Positions 1 through 7,929 of a stretch of 64,000 nucleotides of DNA are shown in pieces. The position numbers were made by a program, and so were the translations under genes. Under the pieces are notes generated by a model. It searched no databases. It was not told the origin of the DNA and saw only the letters and a program-made list of their open reading frames with translations. The DNA is from Microbacterium binotii (GTDB lineage: Bacteria > Actinomycetota > Actinomycetes > Actinomycetales > Microbacteriaceae). Every line of letters begins with the position of its first letter. The stretch's first letter is position 1. The stretch spans positions 186,001 to 250,000 of the forward strand of contig NZ_CP090347.1 in the NCBI RefSeq assembly GCF_021398715.1, written 5' to 3'.

Positions 1-643
1 GGGCGAACTGCTCGGCCTCCTCGAGGTAATGGGTGGCGAAGACGATCGTGCGTCCCGCATCCGCGTCGGCGCGCATCGCCTGCCAAAACCGGCGGCGGGC
101 CGTGACGTCCATGCCCGCGGTGGGCTCGTCGAGCACCAGCACGTCGGGGTCGGGCAGGAGTGCGAGCGCGAACTTCACGCGCTGCTTCTCGCCGCCGGAG
201 CACTTGCCCACCCGGCGACGGGCGATCTCGGTGAGATCGGCGCGCTCCATCACCTCGGCGACGCGGGAGCCCGCACCGTACAGGTCCGCGATGACGGTGA
301 CCGTCTCCCGCACGGTGAGATCCGACAGCAGGCCGCCGGTCTGCAGCACCGCGGCGAGCCGGCCGGCCGCCACCGCGCGGTGCGGATGCGCTCCGAAGAC
401 GAGCGCGCTGCCCTCATCCGGCTCCGCGAGTCCGAGCAGCACGTCGATCGTCGTGGTCTTGCCCGCTCCGTTCGGGCCGAGCAGCGCCACGATCTCGCCG
501 CGTTCGATGCGCAGGTCGATGCCGTCGACGGCCGTGAAGCGCTGACCGGCGCGGCCGAAGCGGCGCACGATTCCGCGCAGCTCGACGGCGGCCGCGTCCG
601 GGGCGAGGGGGGTGGCGGGTATCTGCACGCGCGGTTCGCTCAT
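1..643 (-). CDS. ABC transporter ATP-binding protein (3' part missing)
   Basis: Nucleotide-binding subunit of an ABC transporter, probably of the DrrA/CcmA-like exporter class. Reading leftwards from an ATG at 643 gives MSEPRVQI, then Walker A GPNGAGKTT (about residues 55-63), a Q-loop LQTGG, signature CSGGEKQR (a variant of LSGGQ), Walker B VLVLDEPT and the switch histidine in FATHYLEEAEQF. The frame is open to the window edge, so the C-terminus and presumably the partner permease lie outside. A GAAGG ribosome site precedes the start. Drug or lipid export is family inference; the substrate cannot be read from this sequence. Confidence 0.9.
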   Translation of the reverse strand, partial: MSEPRVQIPATPLAPDAAAVELRGIVRRFGRAGQRFTAVDGIDLRIERGEIVALLGPNGAGKTTTIDVLLGLAEPDEGSALVFGAHPHRAVAAGRLAAVLQTGGLLSDLTVRETVTVIADLYGAGSRVAEVMERADLTEIARRRVGKCSGGEKQRVKFALALLPDPDVLVLDEPTAGMDVTARRRFWQAMRADADAGRTIVFATHYLEEAEQFA

Positions 644-770
644 GCCTTCAGCCAACCGTGCGGCGTCCCTCCGCGCCGGAGGCTTCTGTCACGTCCGCGG
701 CATGACACGTGTCATGCCCGACGGGCCGCAAGCCGGTGCTCGCCCGTTCGGTGCCGCCTTCACCCCCACG

Positions 771-818
771 CTCGCCTGTCACAGATCGACGCGCGGGGCT
801 CGATCTGTGACAGGCGAG
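771..818. repeat. Dispersed inverted repeat A, copy 1
   Basis: Perfect 19-nt arms (771-789 and 800-818) around a 10-nt loop; the left arm begins CTCGCCTGTCACAG and ends ATCGA. The left half recurs almost exactly at 44892-44941. It lies just past the 3' end of purQ, so it could act as a terminator, but no T-run follows. Two near-identical copies 44 kb apart suggest a dispersed element rather than a private terminator. Confidence 0.8.
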
Positions 819-850
819 CAGGGGAGGGAAGGGAAGGCGTCCGGGCCGGG

Positions 851-1558
851 TCAGGCGGCGGCGGAGACCACGGCCTGGATGGCCGAGCTGAAGAAGCCGA
901 GGCCGTCGACGCCGGAGCGCATGGCGGCGGAGGTGTCGGGGCCGAAGCCCGGCTCGACCGCGTGCTCGGGATGCGGCATGAGCCCCACGACGTTGCCGCG
1001 CTCGTTGGTGAGTCCGGCGATGTCGTCGAGCGAGCCGTTGGGGTTCACGCCGACGTAGCGGAACGCCACGAGGCCCTCGCCCTCGACGCGCGCGAGCGTC
1101 TCGGCGTCGGCGATGTAGCCGCCGTCGGCGTTCTTCAAGGGGATGACGATCTCCTGGCCCGCGCTGAAGTCGCTCGTCCAGGCGGTGTCCGCGTTCTCGA
1201 CGCGCAGACGCTGGTCGCGACGCACGAACTGCTGGTGCGCGTTGCGGATCAGCCCGCCCGGGAGCAGATGCGCCTCGACGAGCATCTGGAAGCCGTTGCA
1301 GATACCGAGGATCGGCATGCCGGCGGCGGCGGCGTCCTTCACCTCGGACATGATCGGCGCGAGGGCCGCGATCGCACCCGCTCGGAGGTAATCGCCGTAG
1401 CTGAAGCCGCCGGGCAGAACCAGGGCGTCGACGCCCCGCAGATCGTGGTCACCGTGCCAGAGCGCGACGGGCTCGGCGCCGGCGACGCGGATGGCACGCT
1501 GCGCGTCGCGGTCGTCGAGCGAACCGGGGAAGGTGATGACCCCGATGCGTACGCTCAT
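851..1558 (-). CDS. purQ: Phosphoribosylformylglycinamidine synthase subunit PurQ
   Basis: Glutaminase subunit of FGAM synthase, the fourth step of purine synthesis: it frees ammonia from glutamine for PurL. The 235-residue protein is a class I glutamine amidotransferase. The nucleophile is Cys87 in GICNGFQ and the His196/Glu198 pair sits in PHPEH. The start overlaps the purS stop by 4 bp, so the two are translationally coupled. PurL, the usual next gene, is absent; an ABC transporter gene follows instead. Length and motifs match the small PurQ of the PurS-PurQ-PurL type. Confidence 0.97.
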   Translation of the reverse strand: MSVRIGVITFPGSLDDRDAQRAIRVAGAEPVALWHGDHDLRGVDALVLPGGFSYGDYLRAGAIAALAPIMSEVKDAAAAGMPILGICNGFQMLVEAHLLPGGLIRNAHQQFVRRDQRLRVENADTAWTSDFSAGQEIVIPLKNADGGYIADAETLARVEGEGLVAFRYVGVNPNGSLDDIAGLTNERGNVVGLMPHPEHAVEPGFGPDTSAAMRSGVDGLGFFSSAIQAVVSAAA

Positions 1559-1803
1559 TCGACGACCTCGATGCCCACGACGTCCTCGATGACCGCGTTG
1601 GAGAGCACGTCGTCGGCGATCTCGCGCACCTTCTCGAGCAGCGCGTCATCGACGGTGCCCTCGACGGTCAGCTCGAACCGCTTCCCGATCCGGACGGAGC
1701 CGAAGTCCTCGACGCCGAGGCGGTGGAGGGCGTTCTGGACCGCCTTGCCCTGCGGGTCGAGCAGTTCGGCCTTGGGCATGACATCGACGACGATCGTGGG
1801 CAT
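1555..1803 (-). CDS. purS: Phosphoribosylformylglycinamidine synthase subunit PurS
   Basis: Small subunit that bridges PurQ and PurL and helps channel ammonia in three-part FGAM synthases. The 82 residues start [11 protein letters not shown] and contain the family signature [17 protein letters not shown], followed by VRIGKRFEL. An upstream TAGACT -10 box (about 1840-1845 on the opposite strand) would give a short leader, and CGGAG serves as ribosome site. The overlap with purQ supports a purSQ operon. Length is normal for the family. Confidence 0.96.
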   Translation of the reverse strand: MPTIVVDVMPKAELLDPQGKAVQNALHRLGVEDFGSVRIGKRFELTVEGTVDDALLEKVREIADDVLSNAVIEDVVGIEVVE

Positions 1804-1901
1804 AACGGCTCCGAGGGTGCGCGGGAGATGGTCTGCTCCCAGTCTAGAGGCGGGCGGGAGGACCGCGATGCCGCCGCGTTACCGAACCGTTACTCGAAGG
1901 C

Positions 1902-1971
1902 TGGGAGCGCTCTCTTGACCTCTCGGGAGCGCTCCCATACTGTGAGTCGCGTCCGATGAGAGCGCTCCCAG
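1902..1971 (+). promoter_or_regulatory. Beta-glucoside operon promoter with three LacI-type operators
   Basis: Three related palindromes share the core GAGCGCTC: 1902-1914, 1924-1937 (perfect GGGAGCGCTCCC centre) and 1958-1971. A promoter is superimposed: -35 TTGACC at 1915-1920, a 17-bp spacer that is itself the central operator, and -10 TACTGT at 1938-1943. A LacI regulator at 6845 ends the operon, so autoregulated repression relieved by a sugar is the natural reading. CG-centred palindromes are typical LacI sites; the pairing with this regulator is inferred from position. Confidence 0.85.
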
Positions 1972-2028
1972 TCCTGGGGACAGCGGAGAGCTTTCTGGCA
2001 CCGAACCGCATCCACAAAGGAGTGTCCC

Positions 2029-3300
2029 GTGAAATCACGCGCCCTGCGACCGCTTGGCCTCGCCGCCGGCATCGCAACCGCAGCCATCGTCCTCGCCGGT
2101 TGTTCGACCGGTGGCGGAGAGCAGTCCGACCCGAACGCACCGGTCACGCTCACCATCGCCACCTTCAACGACTTCGGCTACACCGATGCACTCCTGCAGG
2201 AGTACATGGACGAGAACCCGAACGTGAAGATCGTCCACAACAAGGCCGCGACGTCCAACGACGCCCGCGCCAACTACTTCCAGAAGCTCGGCAAGACCGG
2301 CCTCGCCGACATCGAGGCGATCGAGGTCGACTGGCTTCCCGAGGTCATGCAGTACTCCGACATGCTCGCCCCGGTCCCCACCGACCTGACCGACCGCTGG
2401 CTCGACTGGAAGGTCAAGGCGGCCACCGACGCCGACGGCAACCTCATCGGCTACGGCACCGACATCGGCCCCGAGGCCGTCTGCTACCGCTCCGACCTGT
2501 TCCAGGCCGCCGGTCTTCCGACCGACCGCGCCGAGGTCGGCAAGCTCTTCGACGGCGACTGGGCCAACTACTTCAAGGTCGGCGACCAGTACGTCGCGGC
2601 GACCGGCAAGGCCTTCTTCGACTCGGCCGGCGGCACCTACCAGGGCATGATCAACCAGGTCGAGGCAGCCTACGAGAACCCCTCGGACGGCAAGATCACC
2701 GCCACGACCAACGCCGAGGTCAAGGACATCTACGACCAGGTCACCAAGGCCAGCGCGACGCAGTCGGCGCACTTCAGCCAGTGGTCCGACGACTGGTTCG
2801 CCGGTCTCAGCAACGGCGACTTCGCCACGATGCTCTGCCCCGGCTGGATGCTCGGTGTCATCTCCGGCAACGCGAAGGACGTCACCGGCTGGGACGTCGC
2901 GCCGATGTTCCCCAACGGCGGCGGCAACTGGGGTGGTTCGTACCTGACCATCCCCGCCAACGGCAAGAACGTCGCGGCCGCGCAGAAGCTGGCCGACTGG
3001 CTGACCGACGCGAAGACCCAGGTCAAGGCGTTCGAGAACGCCGGCACCTTCCCGAGCCAGAACGACGCGCTCACCGACGCCACGCTGCTGGACTCGACCA
3101 ACGAGTACTTCAACAACGCTCCGGTCGGCCAGATCTTCTCCGAGCGGGCCAAGGCCGTGACGGTCACCCCCTTCAAGGGCGAGTTCTACTTCCAGGTCAA
3201 CGACGCGATGCAGAAGGCGCTCACGCGCGTCGAGGACGGCACGCAGGACGCGAAGGCTTCGTGGGACCAGTGGGTCTCTGAGGTCGAGGCCATCAAGTAA
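2029..3300 (+). CDS. Sugar ABC transporter substrate-binding lipoprotein
   Basis: Extracellular solute-binding protein (family 1) that captures a carbohydrate and delivers it to the permeases encoded next. The 423-residue protein has a lipoprotein signal peptide with lipobox LAGC (Cys25) and a mature part with the two-lobe binding-protein pattern (VTLTIATFNDFGY near the N-terminus). The GTG start is set by AAAGGAG six bases upstream. The downstream GH1 beta-glucosidase suggests cellobiose or another beta-glucoside as ligand. No ATPase gene is in the operon, so a shared MsiK-like ATPase elsewhere is likely (inference). Confidence 0.92.
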   Translation: MKSRALRPLGLAAGIATAAIVLAGCSTGGGEQSDPNAPVTLTIATFNDFGYTDALLQEYMDENPNVKIVHNKAATSNDARANYFQKLGKTGLADIEAIEVDWLPEVMQYSDMLAPVPTDLTDRWLDWKVKAATDADGNLIGYGTDIGPEAVCYRSDLFQAAGLPTDRAEVGKLFDGDWANYFKVGDQYVAATGKAFFDSAGGTYQGMINQVEAAYENPSDGKITATTNAEVKDIYDQVTKASATQSAHFSQWSDDWFAGLSNGDFATMLCPGWMLGVISGNAKDVTGWDVAPMFPNGGGNWGGSYLTIPANGKNVAAAQKLADWLTDAKTQVKAFENAGTFPSQNDALTDATLLDSTNEYFNNAPVGQIFSERAKAVTVTPFKGEFYFQVNDAMQKALTRVEDGTQDAKASWDQWVSEVEAIK

Positions 3301-3307
3301 TCCCGCA

Positions 3308-3349
3308 GTGGGACGGGCCCGCAGGGCCGACCCTGCGGGCCCGTCCCAC
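3308..3349 (+). terminator. Strong intra-operon stem-loop after the binding-protein gene
   Basis: A perfect 19-bp stem (3308-3326 with 3331-3349) closed by the tetraloop CCGA lies eight bases past the stop codon. No T-run follows and the next gene starts 23 bp later in the same direction. It is better seen as a partial terminator or 3' mRNA stabiliser that keeps binding protein in excess over permeases, a known arrangement in sugar ABC operons. Confidence 0.75.
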
Positions 3350-3372
3350 GCTCAACGAAACGAAGGAACGAC

Positions 3373-4428
3373 GTGAGCGCCTCGTCCACGACGGCCAGAT
3401 CCCCCAAGCGCATCGGCTTCGGTGGCAAGAGCTTCAGCTCCTGGGACCTCAAGCTGTCCCCCTATCTGTACATCTCCCCCTTCTTCATCCTCTTCCTGAT
3501 CGTCGGGCTCTTCCCGATCGCCTACACGGCGTACATCTCTTTCCAGGACTGGGACCTCGTGCGCGGCACGGGCACATTCGTCGGCTTCGACCAGTACGCG
3601 ACGGTCATCAACGACCCGAAGTTCTGGACGGCGCTGCGCAACTCGTTCTCGATCTTCCTGCTCTCCACCGTCCCGCAGCTGATCCTCGCGATCTTCATCG
3701 CGGTGCTGCTGGACCAGAACATCCGCGCCAAGACCTTCTGGCGCATGGGCGTGCTGCTGCCCTATGTCATGGCCCCCGTCGCCGTGGCGCTCATCTTCTC
3801 CAACATGTTCGGCGACCAGTACGGTCTCGTGAACTCGATCCTGACCGATCTCGGCATCCCGGCCATCAAGTGGCACTCGGATGCGTTCGCCAGCCACATC
3901 GCGATCGCGACGATGGTCAACTTCCGCTGGACCGGGTACAACACCCTCATCCTGCTGGCGGCCATGCAGGCCATCCCGCGCGACTTCTACGAGGCCGCGA
4001 CGGTCGACGGCGCGGGCAAGGTCCGCCAGTTCTTCTCCATCACGCTGCCGAGCCTGAAGCCCACGCTGATCTTCGTCATCATCACCTCGACGATCGGCGG
4101 CCTGCAGATCTTCGACGAGCCGCGGATGTACGACCAGACCGGAACCGGTGGCGCCGACAACCAGTGGCTCACCATCACCCTGTGGCTCTACGACCTCGGT
4201 TGGGGCCAGTGGAACTTCGGTCGCGCCGCAGCCCTCGCGTGGATCCTGTTCCTCATCATCCTCGCGATCGGCGCGATCAACCTCTTCGTCACCCGCGGTC
4301 TCGTGCGTGACGAAGGCAAGAAGTCCGATATGAGTCGAGCCCAGATGCGCGCTGCCCGCCGCGCCGCCAAGGAAGCGGTCGAAGCGTCCCGCACCGCCGC
4401 GCCCCAGAAGACGGAGGTCCTCCGATGA
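3373..4428 (+). CDS. Sugar ABC transporter permease (MalF type)
   Basis: Membrane subunit of a CUT1 carbohydrate importer. The 351 residues hold a cytoplasmic N-terminus, about six membrane spans from SPYLYISPFFILFLIVGLFP onward, and the ATPase-contacting EAA loop EAATVDGAGKVRQFF (about residues 210-225). The basic, alanine-rich C-terminal tail after the last span is longer than usual. The start is GTG after GAAGGAACG. The stop overlaps the start of the second permease by 4 bp, so translation is coupled. The sugar is inferred from the GH1 gene downstream. Confidence 0.93.
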   Translation: MSASSTTARSPKRIGFGGKSFSSWDLKLSPYLYISPFFILFLIVGLFPIAYTAYISFQDWDLVRGTGTFVGFDQYATVINDPKFWTALRNSFSIFLLSTVPQLILAIFIAVLLDQNIRAKTFWRMGVLLPYVMAPVAVALIFSNMFGDQYGLVNSILTDLGIPAIKWHSDAFASHIAIATMVNFRWTGYNTLILLAAMQAIPRDFYEAATVDGAGKVRQFFSITLPSLKPTLIFVIITSTIGGLQIFDEPRMYDQTGTGGADNQWLTITLWLYDLGWGQWNFGRAAALAWILFLIILAIGAINLFVTRGLVRDEGKKSDMSRAQMRAARRAAKEAVEASRTAAPQKTEVLR

Positions 4429-5336
4429 CCACTCTGCAGACCCCGCCCGTCGCGGCGGAGGAAGCGCTGCTGGAGCCCGGCCGCAAGCCGGTGCGCAGGC
4501 GCCGCCCGGTGCGCGGGTCGCGTCCGGGCTGGTTCGTGTACGCCGCCCTCGGCGTCGTCCTGCTCAGCGCCGCGTTCCCCTTCTACTGGTCGCTGCTCAT
4601 CGGCTCCGGCGACTCGTACACGATCCGCGACCCCAACATGTCGTGGATCCCCGGCGGCAACTTCATCGCGAACGCTGCGAAGGTCATCAACGATCCGGCC
4701 GTGAACTTCTGGCCGGCGCTGTGGAACTCGATCTTCAGCTCGGCGCTCATCGCCGCATCCGTCGTGTTCTTCTCGACGCTGGCCGGATGGGCCTTCGCGA
4801 AGCTGAAGTTCCGCGGCTCGAGCTGGCTGCTCGTGTTCGTCATCGCCACGATGGCCGTGCCGACCCAGCTCGGCGTCGTGCCGCTGTACCTCCTGTTCAG
4901 CGAGATCGGATGGACGGGTCAGATCGGCGCGATCATCATCCCGGCCCTGGTGAGCGCCTTCGGCGTGTTCTGGATGACGCAGTACATCCGCCAGGCCGTG
5001 CCGGACGAGCTGATCGAGGCGGCCCGCGTCGACGGGGCGAGCTCGTTCCGCACCTTCCTCACGGTGGGTGTGCCCGCCGCGCGTCCCGCGGCCGCGATGC
5101 TGGCGCTGTTCACGTTCGTGACGGCCTGGAACAACTTCTTCTGGCCGTTCATCGTGCTCGACCGGCAGAACCCGACCCTTCCGGTCGCGCTGTCGCTGCT
5201 GCAGTCCAACTACTTCGTCGACTACTCGATCGTCCTCGCGGGCGTGCTGCTGTCGACGATCCCGCTCCTGATCCTCTTCGTCTTCGCCGGCAAGCAGCTG
5301 GTGAGCGGAATCATGCAAGGCGCCGTCAAGGGCTGA
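4425..5336 (+). CDS. Sugar ABC transporter permease (MalG type)
   Basis: Second membrane subunit of the same CUT1 importer; it forms a heterodimer with the preceding permease. The 303 residues show a proline/arginine-rich N-terminus, six predicted spans and the EAA loop EAARVDGASSFRTFL followed by the conserved PAARPA region. The C-terminus GKQLVSGIMQGAVKG is typical of this family. The start overlaps the previous stop (ATGA). Neighbours and length agree with a complete two-permease importer lacking a local ATPase. Confidence 0.93.
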   Translation: MTTLQTPPVAAEEALLEPGRKPVRRRRPVRGSRPGWFVYAALGVVLLSAAFPFYWSLLIGSGDSYTIRDPNMSWIPGGNFIANAAKVINDPAVNFWPALWNSIFSSALIAASVVFFSTLAGWAFAKLKFRGSSWLLVFVIATMAVPTQLGVVPLYLLFSEIGWTGQIGAIIIPALVSAFGVFWMTQYIRQAVPDELIEAARVDGASSFRTFLTVGVPAARPAAAMLALFTFVTAWNNFFWPFIVLDRQNPTLPVALSLLQSNYFVDYSIVLAGVLLSTIPLLILFVFAGKQLVSGIMQGAVKG

Positions 5337-5364
5337 GGCCCGGCGCGAGAAAGGTACATCGACA

Positions 5365-6837
5365 ATGAGCGACGCTCTGCGCGCGTTCCCGCGGAACTTC
5401 CTGTTCGGAGCGGCCACCGCGGCCTTCCAGATCGAGGGCGCTGCCTTCGAGGACGGGCGGACCGCATCCATCTGGGACGCGTTCTGCCGCGAGCCCGGTG
5501 CCGTCATCAACGGCGACAACGGTGACGTCGCCTGCGACCACTATCACCGCTACGGCGAGGATGTGGCGCTGATGAAGGGTCTGGGGCTCGACACCTACCG
5601 GTTCTCCGTGTCGTGGTCGCGCGTGCGCCCGGACGCCGGCCCGCTCAACCAGAAGGGCCTGGATTTCTACAAGCGTCTGGTCGATGAGCTGCGCGACGCC
5701 GACATCCTGCCGTGGCTCACGCTCTACCACTGGGACATGCCGCAGGCGCTGCAGGAGCGCGGCGGCTGGGCGGTGCGCGAGTCCAGCGACCTGTTCACGG
5801 AGTACGCGCTGGACGTGTACGACGCGCTCGGCGACCGGGTCGACATCTGGACCACGCTGAACGAGCCGTGGTGCTCGTCGTTCCTCAGCTACACCGCCGG
5901 CATCCACGCTCCGGGCCACTACTCCGTCGCAGAGGGGATGCTGGCCTCGCACCACCTGCTGCTCGGCCACGGGCAGGTCGTCCGGGAGCTCCGCGGACGC
6001 GACGCGGGCAAGAACCTCGGGATCACGCTGAACCTCACCGTCCCCGACCCGGTGGACCCGGAGAACGAGGGCGACCGGGATGCGGCGCGTCGCATCGACG
6101 GCCAGTTCAACCGCTGGTTCCTCGACCCGATCTTCCGGGGCTCCTACCCGGAGGACGTGGTAGACGACATCCGCGTCGTCGATGCGGCGGCGGTCGAGAC
6201 ATGGCAGGCAGCCATCCGTCCCGGCGACCTCGAGCTCATCTCGCAGCCCATCGACAGCCTCGGGGTGAACTACTACCACGGCGAGTTCGTGGGCGCCGAG
6301 CCCGACCCGAACCCGCCGCTGCCCGGCGAGGCTCCCACCGATCGTCCGGGCCGCTCGCCGTTCCCGGCGGCGGAGGGCATCTACTGGCACGACCGCGGCC
6401 TGCCGCGCACCTCGATGAACTGGGAGGTGCAGCCGGAGGGGCTGACCAGGCTGCTGCGCCGCGTCTCGGACGAGTACGCCGCCGCCGCGGGCACGGTTCT
6501 CTACGTCACCGAGAACGGTGCGGCCTACGACGATGAGCTCGTCGTCGAGGAGGGCGTCGCGCGGGTGAAGGATGCGGAGCGCACCGAGTTCCTGCGCGCG
6601 CACCTGTCCGCCGTGCTGAATGCGGCCGACGCGGGCGTCGACGTGCGCGGCTACTTCTACTGGTCGCTGCTGGACAACTTCGAGTGGGCCTGGGGCTACG
6701 AGAAGCGGTTCGGCATCGTCCACGTCGACTACGACACCCAGGTGCGTACGTTGAAGGACAGCGCTCTGGAGTATCGTCGGGTGATCGCCGCCCGTGCGAT
6801 CGATAACGCGCCCGAGGGCGCCGTCCTGCAGAGGTAG
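5365..6837 (+). CDS. GH1 family beta-glucosidase
   Basis: Intracellular retaining beta-glucosidase that would hydrolyse imported cellobiose or aryl-beta-glucosides to glucose. The 490 residues form a full GH1 barrel: N-terminal signature FLFGAATAAFQIEGA, acid/base Glu167 in TLNEPW, nucleophile Glu383 in VTENGA and the C-terminal WSLLDNFEWAWGY substrate-binding segment. No signal peptide is present, which fits cytoplasmic use after ABC import. The ATG at 5365 follows GAGAAAGG. It sits between the transporter and its regulator in one operon. Confidence 0.96.
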   Translation: MSDALRAFPRNFLFGAATAAFQIEGAAFEDGRTASIWDAFCREPGAVINGDNGDVACDHYHRYGEDVALMKGLGLDTYRFSVSWSRVRPDAGPLNQKGLDFYKRLVDELRDADILPWLTLYHWDMPQALQERGGWAVRESSDLFTEYALDVYDALGDRVDIWTTLNEPWCSSFLSYTAGIHAPGHYSVAEGMLASHHLLLGHGQVVRELRGRDAGKNLGITLNLTVPDPVDPENEGDRDAARRIDGQFNRWFLDPIFRGSYPEDVVDDIRVVDAAAVETWQAAIRPGDLELISQPIDSLGVNYYHGEFVGAEPDPNPPLPGEAPTDRPGRSPFPAAEGIYWHDRGLPRTSMNWEVQPEGLTRLLRRVSDEYAAAAGTVLYVTENGAAYDDELVVEEGVARVKDAERTEFLRAHLSAVLNAADAGVDVRGYFYWSLLDNFEWAWGYEKRFGIVHVDYDTQVRTLKDSALEYRRVIAARAIDNAPEGAVLQR

Positions 6838-6844
6838 AGATCTC

Positions 6845-7858
6845 GTGACCAGCGACCCTCGTCGTGCCACCGCCACCATCGAGGACGTCGCCGCGATGGC
6901 CGGGGTCTCCCGGTCCACGGTCTCCCGAGTCGTCAACGGCGCCACCGCAGTGAGTCCCGCTGCGGTGGCGGCCGTCGAACTCGCCATCAGCGAGCTGAAC
7001 TACGTGCCCAACCGGGCCGCCCGCTCGCTGGCGAGCCGAGCGACGATGGCGATCGCGTTGATCGTGCCGGAAGACACCAACAGGTTCTTCGGCGACCCGT
7101 TCTTCGCGTCGATCGTGTCGGGCATCAACGCACGGCTCAGCAGGTCGGACTACGTGCTGAATCTCATCATCGCGAGCAACGATCCGCGGGATAAGACCGC
7201 GGCGTATCTGCGAAGCGGCGCCGTCGACGGCGCGATCGTCGTCTCGCACCACACGAGCGACACGTTCGTCGACCGGATCGCCGCGGCGGTCCCCGTGGTC
7301 TACGGCGGGCGGCCCGCCCACGGCCGCGACGGCGCGTACTTCGTCGACATCGACAACGTCGACGGCGGCCGCACGGCGACCCGGCACCTCGTCGAGGCGG
7401 GACGCACCCGCATCGGCACGATCTCGGGTCCGATCGACATGCCCGCGGGCATCGACCGTCTCACCGGGTACCGCGAGGTGCTGCAGGACGCGGGGCTGCA
7501 GGTCGGCCCGATCGAGGACGGCGGCTTCACCTCGGCCGGCGGCTACACGGCGATGGAACGCATCCTCGCCTCCGGCACCGAGATCGACGCCCTGTTCGTC
7601 GCGAGCGACCTCATGGCGCGTGGCGCGCTGGCGGCGCTCGAGCGCACGGGTCTCAGCGTGCCCGACGACATCGCCATCGTCGGCTTCGACGACTCGCCGG
7701 TCGCGACCGCGGTCACCCCCGCGCTGACCACCGTCCGCCAGCCCTCGCAGCAGCAGGGCGAGCAGATGGTCGACGTGCTGCTGGCGCTGCTCGCGGGCCA
7801 GAACCCCCCGCACGCCACGATCCTGTCGTCCGAGCTGATCCGGCGCGAGTCGGCCTGA
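6845..7858 (+). CDS. LacI family transcriptional regulator of the beta-glucoside operon
   Basis: Predicted repressor of its own operon. The 337 residues begin with a LacI helix-turn-helix (TIEDVAAMAGVSRSTVSRVVNG, residues ~9-30) and a hinge helix, followed by a periplasmic-binding-protein-like sugar sensor domain. A GTG at 6845, eight bases after the beta-glucosidase stop, fits the usual LacI N-terminus; the frame extends further upstream into the glucosidase gene but encodes nothing family-like. The GGGAGCGCTCCC operators at 1902-1971 are the likely targets. Ligand (cellobiose or glucose) is inferred from context. Confidence 0.93.
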   Translation: MTSDPRRATATIEDVAAMAGVSRSTVSRVVNGATAVSPAAVAAVELAISELNYVPNRAARSLASRATMAIALIVPEDTNRFFGDPFFASIVSGINARLSRSDYVLNLIIASNDPRDKTAAYLRSGAVDGAIVVSHHTSDTFVDRIAAAVPVVYGGRPAHGRDGAYFVDIDNVDGGRTATRHLVEAGRTRIGTISGPIDMPAGIDRLTGYREVLQDAGLQVGPIEDGGFTSAGGYTAMERILASGTEIDALFVASDLMARGALAALERTGLSVPDDIAIVGFDDSPVATAVTPALTTVRQPSQQQGEQMVDVLLALLAGQNPPHATILSSELIRRESA

Positions 7859-7862
7859 GCCG

Positions 7863-7887
7863 CCGCATCCGCTTCACGCGGATGCGG
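7863..7887. terminator. Hairpin between convergent LacI and uracil permease genes
   Basis: CCGCATCCGC at 7863-7872 pairs perfectly with 7878-7887 around a 5-nt loop. It lies 5 bp past the LacI stop, between tail-to-tail genes, so it may end transcription from both sides. There is no T-run. The arms are the GGATGCGG octamer that recurs through the window. Confidence 0.6.
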
Positions 7888-7929
7888 GGCGCCGCGAGCG
7901 GGACGGATCCCACCCGCGACGCCCGTGCC

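Noticed and set aside
29-1918. Long plus-strand open frame opposite purQ/purS and the ABC gene
   Set aside because: Arg/Gly/His-rich, no family pattern; it is the antisense shadow of well-supported minus-strand genes, as expected in high-GC DNA.
6794-6844. Upstream ATG for the LacI gene inside the beta-glucosidase gene
   Set aside because: The added residues are not LacI-like; the GTG at 6845 places the helix-turn-helix at the usual distance from the N-terminus.
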